Below are positions 52,252 to 60,418 of a stretch of DNA of 64,000 nt, in pieces. The notes beneath the pieces are model-generated. The model saw only the letters and a list, made by a program, of their open reading frames with translations. It did not search any database and was not told the origin of the DNA. Location: NCBI RefSeq assembly GCF_028694605.1, contig NZ_JAQVKP010000001.1:1-64000 (forward strand). The letters run 5' to 3'. Made by a program: the position numbers and the translations under genes. The DNA is from Sulfurimonas sp. Its GTDB lineage: Bacteria; Campylobacterota; Campylobacteria; Campylobacterales; Sulfurimonadaceae. Position 1 is the stretch's first letter; every line of letters begins with the position of its first letter.

Positions 52252-52794
52252 CTATTCCTCCCAACTTTTTTCACTCAAAGCCTTTTGAACAAACTCTATA
52301 CTTACAAGGTTGTCACTAACCTTTGCCAACTCTATAGCCTCATACAAACTTATATCCCTATCAGTCTCTCCTAAGATATGTATTATATGATTTTCTATTG
52401 GCTCATAAAGCTCGGCAGTTGCATAAATATCTCTTGCTACCTCTTTAAATTCTACCACTTTTACTTTTGATGCTAAGGCTTGTTGCATTATCATTAAAGC
52501 ACTTTTGTCAAGCCCTTTTGCTAAACAGATAGTTTGATTATCTTGTGTAAAATGCAAAGCCACTGCAAAATGTGTAGGATTTGTTACCACTAGATGAACT
52601 GGGTTTTTAGCTTCTTTTACTAAAATTTCACCAATTCTAAAAAAAGATTTTACAGCATGTGAGTGCTTTAGTTTTTTTAGCTCTTCCTTTTGCTCATCAC
52701 TTAAAGATTCTTCCATCTCCAAAGATTCTATTTTTGCTTCAATCTCTTCTATTACCTTATCTATCATAGGAATTGCTGGATTTTTTATCAACAT
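52252..52794 (-). CDS. FlhB C-terminal-like protein with NPTH motif, 180 aa
   Basis: The segment VVTNPTHFAVALHF, with LAKGLDKSALMIMQQALASKVKVVEFKEVARDIYATAELYEPI, follows the cytoplasmic autocleavage domain of FlhB/YscU, including the NPTH cleavage motif. The N-terminal 60 residues are a charged coiled coil without TM helices, and the C-terminal 45 are extra. No flagellar or type III genes are near. It may be a FlhX-like fragment or a repurposed domain. Its stop directly abuts the start of the EVE-like gene. Confidence 0.65.
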   Translation of the reverse strand: MLIKNPAIPMIDKVIEEIEAKIESLEMEESLSDEQKEELKKLKHSHAVKSFFRIGEILVKEAKNPVHLVVTNPTHFAVALHFTQDNQTICLAKGLDKSALMIMQQALASKVKVVEFKEVARDIYATAELYEPIENHIIHILGETDRDISLYEAIELAKVSDNLVSIEFVQKALSEKSWEE

Positions 52795-52888
52795 TTTGCA
52801 CCTCTTTGTTTTATAGCATTTTCTACCAAATTATATACTCATACATAGACACCTTTATGTCCACTTCAAAAACTTCTCTAAGGTTTTT

Positions 52889-53125
52889 TTAAACTGCCAC
52901 ACTTTCCAAATACAAAGTATCAGGGCATAAATCTTGACCGTTTTTCCATTGAATCGAGTCCATAAACGGTTTAACGGTTTTGAAGTAGGTTTTATCTTGA
53001 AGTTGTTTGAAAAAGCCTTTGTCAATATATGGCTTCATATCAAATATTTTATTTTCACCATTTTCAAAAGTAAGTAGTATGGTATAGTCGTCTTGTGCTA
53101 TTACTGCTTTTACTCGTGGGTTCAT
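52889..53125 (-). CDS. DUF2442 protein
   Basis: The 78-residue protein matches DUF2442: VKAVIAQDDYTILLTFENGENKIFDMKPYI and IQWKNGQDLCPDTLYLES. The family is small, often next to DUF4160 genes, and frequently suspected to be a toxin-antitoxin partner. It starts 11 bp after the DUF4160 gene. Function unproven. Confidence 0.75.
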   Translation of the reverse strand: MNPRVKAVIAQDDYTILLTFENGENKIFDMKPYIDKGFFKQLQDKTYFKTVKPFMDSIQWKNGQDLCPDTLYLESVAV

Positions 53126-53136
53126 TTGATTTTCTC

Positions 53137-53406
53137 CTATTTTAAAGGGTCGATTTTAAATATCTCTTCACCGTTGATTGCAAGTTCCCAATCAGCCATA
53201 AGCTCATCTTGATGAATCTCTATCCAAGCAACTACAAGTTTTCTTTTGCTTGATTTCATAGTGCCTTCGAGAATCTCACCGTTGGGGATAGAAAACACCG
53301 CCTCTTCATCTTGATACTTCACATGAATATGAGGAATTTTGTGTTGTTTGTTATCAAAATAGTACATGGAGATAATAATCCCATAAAACATAGATATGAT
53401 TGCCAT
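53137..53406 (-). CDS. DUF4160 protein
   Basis: MAIISMFYGIIISMYYFDN then HKIPHIHVKYQDEEAVFSIPNGEILEG is the DUF4160 signature (HxPHIH). AAGGAAAAACACA before the ATG supports the start. It is paired with DUF2442. Such pairs sit in accessory islands and behave like toxin-antitoxin modules in gene context, but the activity is not established here. Confidence 0.75.
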   Translation of the reverse strand: MAIISMFYGIIISMYYFDNKQHKIPHIHVKYQDEEAVFSIPNGEILEGTMKSSKRKLVVAWIEIHQDELMADWELAINGEEIFKIDPLK

Positions 53407-53515
53407 TGTGTTTTTCCTTAGTTTAAGTTAAATTTTAGCTAAATATTTTTTAGAAGCTTTTGAAATATTCAAAGCTCATTCCAAAGTTTTTCTATTGGTT
53501 GCACTCTGGCGTTTT

Positions 53516-53926
53516 TTATCTCAAAAGATTATGTAAACTCTGCTTTTTCAAAGTCCTATAAACATCAAAGTCGCTATCGATACTTACGATATTTTTTATC
53601 CCCTCTTTATTTGCTATGTACATTAAAGTTGCATCCGCCAAATCCATAGGGATATCAAGATATTTCTCCATCATCACTCGTATGTTTGTTATCTCATTTT
53701 GAGGAATCTCATAAACATTTACCCCACCAAGCTCCACCCATTTTAAAAAATCAATCTGTACTTGTAGGTTAAAATCCAGCATATGAGAAACTTCGGTGAG
53801 AACTGCCCAAGAGGTGATGAGTTTGCCTTTGAAAGTTTTTAGAAACTCTAAAGATTTTTGATGAAACTTATCGCTTCTATCAAAAAGGGCTATGATAACT
53901 CCGCTGTCAATGAGTGTTTTTGTCAT
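53516..53926 (-). CDS. PIN-domain toxin (VapC-like)
   Basis: The 136-residue PIN domain has the acidic residues expected: LIDSGVIIALFDRSD near the start, LTEVSHMLDF, LADATLMYIANKE and VSIDSDFDVY at the end. VapC toxins are Mg-dependent RNases that cut tRNA or rRNA. It overlaps the ribbon-helix-helix antitoxin gene by 20 bp, the usual VapBC order. The active site seems intact. Confidence 0.8.
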   Translation of the reverse strand: MTKTLIDSGVIIALFDRSDKFHQKSLEFLKTFKGKLITSWAVLTEVSHMLDFNLQVQIDFLKWVELGGVNVYEIPQNEITNIRVMMEKYLDIPMDLADATLMYIANKEGIKNIVSIDSDFDVYRTLKKQSLHNLLR

Positions 53927-54164
53927 GAAGTTTTGCTTTTAGTTTTTGTTTATAAGTAGTAGAGAGTGAGCCGTCATGACTTTCAAACTTTCCAAAAAGC
54001 TCCTTGCCGAGTTCGTAGGATGTTTTTTCTTTTGCCTCAGATTTGAGCATATCAAAATAGTAAACCAAAGCCTCTTTTATTATCTGGCTTTTTTGTTTTG
54101 AAAGTTGAGCAGATACAAGATTTAGCTGATTTTCAAGCATATTATCTAGTCTTACCGAAACCAT
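53907..54164 (-). CDS. Ribbon-helix-helix antitoxin (VapB-like)
   Basis: The ORF track begins at 54200, but ATG at 54164 (MVSVRLDNMLENQLNLVSAQL) has AGGAGACAATT before it. The first 45 residues are an RHH DNA-binding domain and the C-terminal half (TSYELGKELFGKFESHDGSLS) resembles the toxin-inhibiting tail of such antitoxins. It pairs with the overlapping PIN toxin. The pair lies directly after modB, at the left boundary of the insertion in the mod operon. Confidence 0.75.
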   Translation of the reverse strand: MVSVRLDNMLENQLNLVSAQLSKQKSQIIKEALVYYFDMLKSEAKEKTSYELGKELFGKFESHDGSLSTTYKQKLKAKLHDKNTH

Positions 54165-54215
54165 AATTGTCTCCTGTTTTTGTATGACAGATTGTATCAC
54201 ACAAGAGTTAAAATT

Positions 54216-54896
54216 TTATCTAAACTCACTTTTCAGCATACTTTTATTGATAGCGTAAACAAAAAGCAAGATGGCAAAGGTGATGACAAAAAGGGTAAAA
54301 GCGTATTGGTTGGCAACTGCGTAGTTGAGTGATTCTACTTCATCGTAGATCGCTATGCTTGCTACTTTTGTCTCTCCCGCTATGTTTCCGCCGATCATTA
54401 AAACCACTCCGAACTCTCCTACCGTGTGGGCGAATGTGATGACTGATGCTGTGAGCAAAGAGGGTTTGATATTTGGAAGCAGAACAAACCAGAGAGTCTC
54501 GATGGGGCTTTTTCCAAGAGTAAATGAAGCCTCTTTTAGAGATTTTGAAAGAGCGGAAAAGCCGCTTTGGATGGGGTGAACCATAAAAGGGAGGCTAAAA
54601 ATAACGGATGCTACGATAAGTCCCTCAAAGCTAAAGACGAGTTTTATATCAAAAGTTTTATCAAGCCATGCGCCAAAACTGTTTTTTGGGCTAAAGGCAA
54701 GTAACATGTAAAAACCCAAAACAGAGGGAGGCAGTACTAAGGGCATTGATACCAATGCCTCGATGATAGGTTTAAATCTTGATTTTGTTTGTGATAGGTG
54801 GTACCCAAGCGGGATTCCTATACATAACAGTATGAGAGTAGTAATTGCCGCTAACTCAAATGTAAGCTTCATGGTTTGGATAAAATTTGCGTCCAC
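54216..54896 (-). CDS. modB: Molybdate ABC transporter permease
   Basis: The 226-residue inner-membrane protein has five TM helices and the permease EAA-loop equivalent ALSKSLKEASFTLGKSPIETLWFVLLPNIKPSLLTA, with MPLVLPPSVLGFYML as in ModB. It forms the pore for molybdate passed by ModA. It follows modA by 24 bp. The modC gene that normally overlaps it is about 3.7 kb downstream. Confidence 0.9.
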   Translation of the reverse strand: MDANFIQTMKLTFELAAITTLILLCIGIPLGYHLSQTKSRFKPIIEALVSMPLVLPPSVLGFYMLLAFSPKNSFGAWLDKTFDIKLVFSFEGLIVASVIFSLPFMVHPIQSGFSALSKSLKEASFTLGKSPIETLWFVLLPNIKPSLLTASVITFAHTVGEFGVVLMIGGNIAGETKVASIAIYDEVESLNYAVANQYAFTLFVITFAILLFVYAINKSMLKSEFR

Positions 54897-54920
54897 GATT
54901 GCACCTTTAAAATGAAAAAC

Positions 54921-55664
54921 CTATTTTACACCAAATCCATACTCTTTAAATATCTCTTTTGCTCTTTGTGAAACTATAAAGTCGCCAAATTTTGCAGCCA
55001 GCGGTTTGTCTTTAGCATATTTTGTAAGTACAAACGACTGCTCCATCGGAGTGTACTTTGTAGTGTCTATAAGTTTGTATTCGCTCTCTTTTTTTGCTTT
55101 TTTGATAAGAGAAAATGCTACAAGCCCGACTTCCGCCGCATGAGTGTCCACAAACTGTACGCTCTGAGCGATGTTATCTCCAAGAACGAGTCTGTTTTTT
55201 ACGCTCTCTTCAAGGTTATAGTTTTTTAGTATCTCCATTGCTGCCTCCCCATAAGGTGCGACTTTTGGATTTGCTATTGAGATATGTTTTACGCTCGCAT
55301 CTTTTATGCTGTCTATCCCTTTTGCCGCTAAATTTTCGTCGTATGAATATAGAGCAAGAATACCTAGAGCATATATTTTTGCTTCACCCATAGCGAGAGA
55401 ATCTTGAATGATCTTTTGCGGATATTTGCTGTCTGCCGCCATAAATACATCGTATTCAAGCCCGTTTGCAAGCTGTGCATACGCTTTTCCAGTTGCACTG
55501 TAAGTAACTTCCAGCTTATCGTTTGGATTTTTGGATTCAAACTCTTTGACTATCTCTTGCATTGCGCTTTTCGTACTTGAAGCGGCAAATACTTTTATGC
55601 TGTCTGCCCATAAAACGCCGTTAAAGCTTAAAGCTAAAAAGAGGAGCGCTGTTAATTTTTTCAT
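54921..55664 (-). CDS. modA: Molybdate-binding periplasmic protein
   Basis: A signal peptide (MKKLTALLFLALSFNGVLWA) precedes the ModA fold: IKVFAASSTKSAMQEIVKEF at the anion site, TYSATGKAYAQLANGLEYDVFMAAD, and VGLVAFSLIKKA. The Ser residues of ASS/SATGK are the expected molybdate ligands. Length 247 is normal. It starts 13 bp after the porin gene, so the porin and modAB are one operon. Confidence 0.9.
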   Translation of the reverse strand: MKKLTALLFLALSFNGVLWADSIKVFAASSTKSAMQEIVKEFESKNPNDKLEVTYSATGKAYAQLANGLEYDVFMAADSKYPQKIIQDSLAMGEAKIYALGILALYSYDENLAAKGIDSIKDASVKHISIANPKVAPYGEAAMEILKNYNLEESVKNRLVLGDNIAQSVQFVDTHAAEVGLVAFSLIKKAKKESEYKLIDTTKYTPMEQSFVLTKYAKDKPLAAKFGDFIVSQRAKEIFKEYGFGVK

Positions 55665-55677
55665 TTTTTTCCTTGTA

Positions 55678-57156
55678 TTAAAAGAGATAGTTTAGCTCAA
55701 AACGAGCATCTAGTGAGTCTGCGTTAACCTGTTTTGTATCTGCATAGCCAAGTCTAAGACGCCATTGCAAATCTATAAACGAAGGTATATTTTGAACAAA
55801 TCCTGCATAATAGTAGTTTTCGTCAAAATAACCTTTTGCTTCATCTGCATCCGTATGAAGAACGGAAAACTGCATCAACAAATCTCTATAAACACCTGTT
55901 TTGTTTTGGTTTATATTAAGCTCTGCGCGGTAACTTTTAGTATTTGCCATCCAGTTGTATCTTGCCATAGAACGGGTATATCCTGCTGTTGGAAATCCTC
56001 TCCAAGGGGTGATGAGATCTGCTTCGTCAAGAACTTGTGAATAGCCTAAATTTAGATTATAGTTTTTGTATGCACCGACTAAACGAGCCGCAACCATCTG
56101 CGAATCAAGAGAAGAGGCATCTTTATATCCGCCGGATGCACCGACTTTGCCTGCAAGTTTGCCGCTGTAGCTAGCACCCCCGATTTCGCCTGCACCGTTG
56201 TCAAACTGTTTTATGTACCTTACTCCGGGCGAGAGTGAAAAACCATCAAGATTTATTTTATAGTTCGCTTCAGCCATAACTTCTGATACTAAATCCGGAA
56301 CCGTGTAGAAAGAGGTATCAAGTGTCAGATTTTTTATAGATTTGTTCCTTAAATCACCGGTTATTAACGGGGCATCCGTATCGACCCCTGCATTTCTCAG
56401 ATTTGTATAGGTAAGTCCTTTGTGCATGGCACTATCGTCGTTTGAATCCCATATCGGTTTTAATCCTGAAGAAGAACTTGAGTCCCCGTATGCCAAGACT
56501 GAGTGATTGTCGGTATGTCCTCTAAGTTTTTCTTCCGTTAAATAGGCAAGTTTTGCAGTAGTATCGGGAAGGGCTTTTGTCTGGAGTGTTACTCCGTCAA
56601 AAGTGTTTGGTATCATCTTTGTGTCGTTTGAAGCGACATAAAAAGTATCTACAAGTTGACGACCTAAATTGATTTCTGTTTTTGGCAATCCTTTGTAAGT
56701 TATGTAAGCTTGACCCAAAACAGTCATAGATTTACCGTTACCATTGATAAAATCATAACGGCTCAATAGGTCATAACCTGGCTTTAGCTTATCAACGGGA
56801 TCATTGTCTTCATTGAAAAAAGCCTTTGAATAGTAAAGAGCGGCAGTAAAATCAAAATCTTTAAATGTCGCACTTTTATAAGCAAGCGAACCTCCGATAG
56901 CACTTATAACATGAGAGTCTTGAGTAGATGTCTCTTTTTCCCACTCATATAAGAATGTATTTGAACGAAGCCTCCCGTAAAACATACCATCTTGAAACAT
57001 CTCCGAGATATTGTCAACAGATTTTGGCAGCTTATTGTATGTTACTTGATAATTTGCTTTTAGTGATTGCTTTGGCAAAACTTCATCCGCACTTATTGCT
57101 GATGTCGCTAAAAGTGCAATAACCGTGGAAATACTTAGTGTACTTCTTTTATTCAT
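55678..57156 (-). CDS. OprD-type outer-membrane porin linked to modAB
   Basis: A signal peptide (MNKRSTLSISTVIALLATSAISA) and about 18 amphipathic strands end in a C-terminal aromatic ELNYLF, as in outer-membrane barrels. LITPWRGFPTAGYTRSMARYN and YITYKGLPKTEINLGRQLVDTFY are typical of Campylobacterota OprD-family porins. Being 13 bp upstream of modA, it may admit molybdate or tungstate across the outer membrane; this is inferred from context. The MITE ends 40 bp upstream of the ATG, so the promoter may have been altered. Confidence 0.8.
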   Translation of the reverse strand: MNKRSTLSISTVIALLATSAISADEVLPKQSLKANYQVTYNKLPKSVDNISEMFQDGMFYGRLRSNTFLYEWEKETSTQDSHVISAIGGSLAYKSATFKDFDFTAALYYSKAFFNEDNDPVDKLKPGYDLLSRYDFINGNGKSMTVLGQAYITYKGLPKTEINLGRQLVDTFYVASNDTKMIPNTFDGVTLQTKALPDTTAKLAYLTEEKLRGHTDNHSVLAYGDSSSSSGLKPIWDSNDDSAMHKGLTYTNLRNAGVDTDAPLITGDLRNKSIKNLTLDTSFYTVPDLVSEVMAEANYKINLDGFSLSPGVRYIKQFDNGAGEIGGASYSGKLAGKVGASGGYKDASSLDSQMVAARLVGAYKNYNLNLGYSQVLDEADLITPWRGFPTAGYTRSMARYNWMANTKSYRAELNINQNKTGVYRDLLMQFSVLHTDADEAKGYFDENYYYAGFVQNIPSFIDLQWRLRLGYADTKQVNADSLDARFELNYLF

Positions 57157-57196
57157 AATCTTTCCTTTAATGTAATTTTACTTTGTTATAATTTTA

Positions 57197-57462
57197 GGGC
57201 ACCTCTAAAAACTCTAGCCGTCTTCAGAGGGATTTAAAAAAGATGAGATGATGCAAAATCTTTTTTGAGCCTTAGCCAACGCTAAGGCGATAAAAAGTTT
57301 TGCGGCATATCGCTTTTTTGAACCCTCCCGTAGGGCGATAGAGCCAAGCCCACACTCTGCGTTGCCTCTTTTTGCCTTAGCCTTAGCTAGGGCTGCAAAG
57401 AGCCGCCTTGATTGTGAACTTGGCTCTATCGCTGAAGATGGCTAGAGTTTTTAGAGGTGCCC
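57197..57462. mobile_element. 266-bp MITE, copy 2
   Basis: Same length and ends as the copy at 30065, flanked by the 4-bp duplication TTTA (57193-57196, 57463-57466). It differs from copy 1 at about four or five positions, including the loop of the GCCTTAGC/GCTAAGGC hairpin (CAAC versus CGAA) while the stem is unchanged. It separates the porin-modAB operon from the upstream modD and a decayed gene. Confidence 0.85.
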
Positions 57463-57488
57463 TTTATTGCTTCTTCCAAAGCACTTGT

Positions 57489-57517
57489 CTTGCAGTTACC
57501 GCTGCAAGGCTTTTTTT
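57489..57517 (+). terminator. Hairpin with T-run, plus-strand orientation
   Basis: CTTGCAG, 6-base loop, CTGCAAG, GC, then seven T's has the form of a rho-independent terminator read on the plus strand. No plus-strand gene precedes it, so it may limit antisense transcription out of the MITE or be left over from an older arrangement. Confidence 0.45.
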
Positions 57518-57571
57518 ATCTTTTTTTAATGTTTCCTCCTCATTTGCAAATAAACAAGATGTTGTAAAAAA

Positions 57572-57664
57572 TTAAAATATAGTTGTAAATACTTTGAGAC
57601 TTTCCGCAGCAGAGTTGCTCATAAGTGCAATGATTATCGCAGCTGTTTTGATAAATTTTTTCAT
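57572..57664 (-). pseudogene. Signal-peptide stump of a lost secreted protein
   Basis: The ATG overlaps the modD stop (ATGA) after GGAGCAAAA. It encodes MKKFIKTAAIIIALMSNSAAE, then SLKVFTTIF and a stop. The start resembles ModA (DSIKVFAAS), so it may be the stump of a ModA paralogue. Downstream (to 57463) only short protein-like fragments remain before the MITE. Confidence 0.5.
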
Positions 57665-58476
57665 TTTTGCTCCATAATGACTTTGATGTCTGCGGGTTTT
57701 GCGTGGTAGGGTGAAGATGTGATGATGGCATCTACTCCGCACGCTACAAACTCGGCAATATTTGAAGCGTTGATGCCGCCTGTTGCGGAGACTAGAAGAT
57801 GCCCAAACTCTTTTTTAAGGCCTACACACTCACTTAGCATGGCAGGGCTCATTTTTTCGCACTGAAGAACATCTGCACCAAGCTGAGCAAAATATCTTGC
57901 CTGCTCATAGCTCTCTACTTCAACGATAATTTTTTTCTCAATAAAACTCTTTTTTAATTTATGAAAATTTTTTATAAGCTCCTCCTCGTTTTGCAAAAAA
58001 ACAAGATGCTGTTCAAAAATCAAAACCGAGTCAAAAAGACCGAGCCGATGCGCCACTCCGCCGCCGTCCATAACTGCTTTTAGCATCAACTCTTTTGTTC
58101 CGGGAAAATTTTTGCGTGTTGTTGCAATTGTGATGTCAGGATTTATAAGTTGTGCTTTTTGCACCATCTCGTGCGTGTAAGTCGCAATACCGCTCATATA
58201 TTCAAAGATATTTTGCGCTGTTTTCCAAGCACGGTGAAGTGATTTTGCATCACCCTTGCACTCTGCTATTTTTTGACCTGCCTTAACCAAAGTGCCGTTT
58301 TTTTGAAAAAATGTGTACTCCAACTGACACTCTTGAAAAACTTTTTTTGCCTCATCACAGCCACTAAGAATGGTGTCGGATTTTGGAGCAAATGAGATGC
58401 TGCCCAGCTTCTCACCGATACCAAGCCCAAAAGTAGTCAAATCAAAATAGCCGCTATCTTCACGTAATAAATCCAT
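57661..58476 (-). CDS. modD: ModD-like phosphoribosyltransferase-fold protein
   Basis: The 271-residue protein belongs to the NadC/ModD family: TTRKNFPGTKELMLKAVMDGGGVAHRLGL and LVSATGGINASNIAEFVACGVDAIITSSPYHA. NadC makes nicotinate mononucleotide, but ModD relatives sit in molybdate operons and their reaction is unproven. The position next to modE supports ModD. It is followed directly by the truncated signal-peptide ORF and then the MITE. Confidence 0.8.
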   Translation of the reverse strand: MDLLREDSGYFDLTTFGLGIGEKLGSISFAPKSDTILSGCDEAKKVFQECQLEYTFFQKNGTLVKAGQKIAECKGDAKSLHRAWKTAQNIFEYMSGIATYTHEMVQKAQLINPDITIATTRKNFPGTKELMLKAVMDGGGVAHRLGLFDSVLIFEQHLVFLQNEEELIKNFHKLKKSFIEKKIIVEVESYEQARYFAQLGADVLQCEKMSPAMLSECVGLKKEFGHLLVSATGGINASNIAEFVACGVDAIITSSPYHAKPADIKVIMEQK

Positions 58477-58523
58477 CTAAAACCTCATTGTATAATAAAA
58501 TATATATCGATACCTAAATTTTT

Positions 58524-59315
58524 TTACCATATACCAAGCATGATGCTCTTAGGTTTGCAAAAAGAGAGAACTTCCATACCTGTTTGTAAACCCAAATCAT
58601 CAAAAAGCTCAACGCTCATCGTTGCACAGAGCGTATGAGAAGATTTAAGTTCTATGATGACTTCACAGTTAAAGCTGTCGCGGTTGATTCTGCTGATTTT
58701 GCCAAAAAAACGGTTCATATCGCTTTTTTGAAGTGTCAAATCTCTGCTGATTGTCAAGGCATTTGCTTTAAAAAGAGCATATACTTCCATGCCTAAAGTG
58801 ATTTCCAGTTGCTCAAGCGAATCATTGGTGATAACCGCCATAAATGTATCTTTGTTGTTTAGTTCTAAAAAAATCTCACTCTCAACAACCCCTTTTTGAA
58901 TCCTTAAAACCATTGCTCGAAGCTGGTTTCTGGCACTTATGCGGACATCAAAACTCTTTAAAAGATGGATATGTCCATTTTTTTCATTGATGCGCTTGGA
59001 TAGATTGTTTAAAAAAGCTTCATGTTCTTCTTGTAAAATTTTGTAAGTATCAATCAGCTCTTTTGCATAGGTCGTGAGGTGTGTGCCGCCGCCGCCTTTG
59101 CCCCCTTTTGCGCTTTGCACAAGCGGGTGCTCTGAGAGATTGTTCATTGCATCAACAGCGTCCCATGCGGCTTTATAGCTCATCTTCATCTCTTTGGCTG
59201 CTTTGGTTATAGAGCCGCTTTTACCGATGTTGATAAGCAGCTCAATGCGCCCCTCGCCAAGAAAGTTATGCTCCGATTTGTTGAGCCAAAAGCGACCGTT
59301 GATACTGTTTTGCAC
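58524..59315 (-). CDS. modE: ModE molybdate-responsive regulator
   Basis: The track start at 59471 is too long. The GTG at 59315 with AAGGGG seven bases upstream gives 263 residues. Residues 15-110 are the winged-helix DNA-binding domain (GRIELLINIGKSGSITKAAKEMKMSYKAAWDAVDAMNN, then the Gly-rich KGGKGGGGTHLT). The rest holds two Mop/TOBE domains that bind molybdate (ISARNQLRAMVLRIQ; GKISRINRDSF). It represses mod genes when molybdate is plentiful. A ModE-box-like palindrome lies 29 bp upstream. Confidence 0.88.
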   Translation of the reverse strand: MQNSINGRFWLNKSEHNFLGEGRIELLINIGKSGSITKAAKEMKMSYKAAWDAVDAMNNLSEHPLVQSAKGGKGGGGTHLTTYAKELIDTYKILQEEHEAFLNNLSKRINEKNGHIHLLKSFDVRISARNQLRAMVLRIQKGVVESEIFLELNNKDTFMAVITNDSLEQLEITLGMEVYALFKANALTISRDLTLQKSDMNRFFGKISRINRDSFNCEVIIELKSSHTLCATMSVELFDDLGLQTGMEVLSFCKPKSIMLGIW

Positions 59316-59343
59316 TAAAACCCCTTGAGTTTGGTATTGATAG

Positions 59344-60174
<831 letters not shown>

Positions 60175-60189
60175 TCTTAAGGAGATAAA

Positions 60190-60408
60190 ATGAAAGTAGA
60201 AGTATTAACAGCAAAAATTTTAGACAACAACCCGAGCATGGATCGCTACCAGCTTGCAATCGCTGTAGCAAAGAGAACAGACGAGCTTTTAAACGGCGCA
60301 ACAAGCAAGTTGAATGTTTCCAAAAAAATAAAAACAGCCGATTTGGCACTGATGGAAATTGCACAGGGTCTTGTATCTGTCAAAGGCTTTTCCGATATAA
60401 AAAAGTAG
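60190..60408 (+). CDS. rpoZ: RNA polymerase omega subunit
   Basis: The 72-residue protein begins MKVEVLTAKILDNNPSMDRYQLAIAVAKRT, which matches omega (Rpb6-like): an N-terminal helix, NPSMDRYQLAIAVAKR and TADLALMEIAQG. Omega helps assemble the beta' subunit and in some bacteria is part of the ppGpp site. It lies directly before spoT, a common arrangement. AAGGAGAT gives a strong ribosome site. Confidence 0.92.
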   Translation: MKVEVLTAKILDNNPSMDRYQLAIAVAKRTDELLNGATSKLNVSKKIKTADLALMEIAQGLVSVKGFSDIKK

Positions 60409-60418
60409 TAGATTAAAC

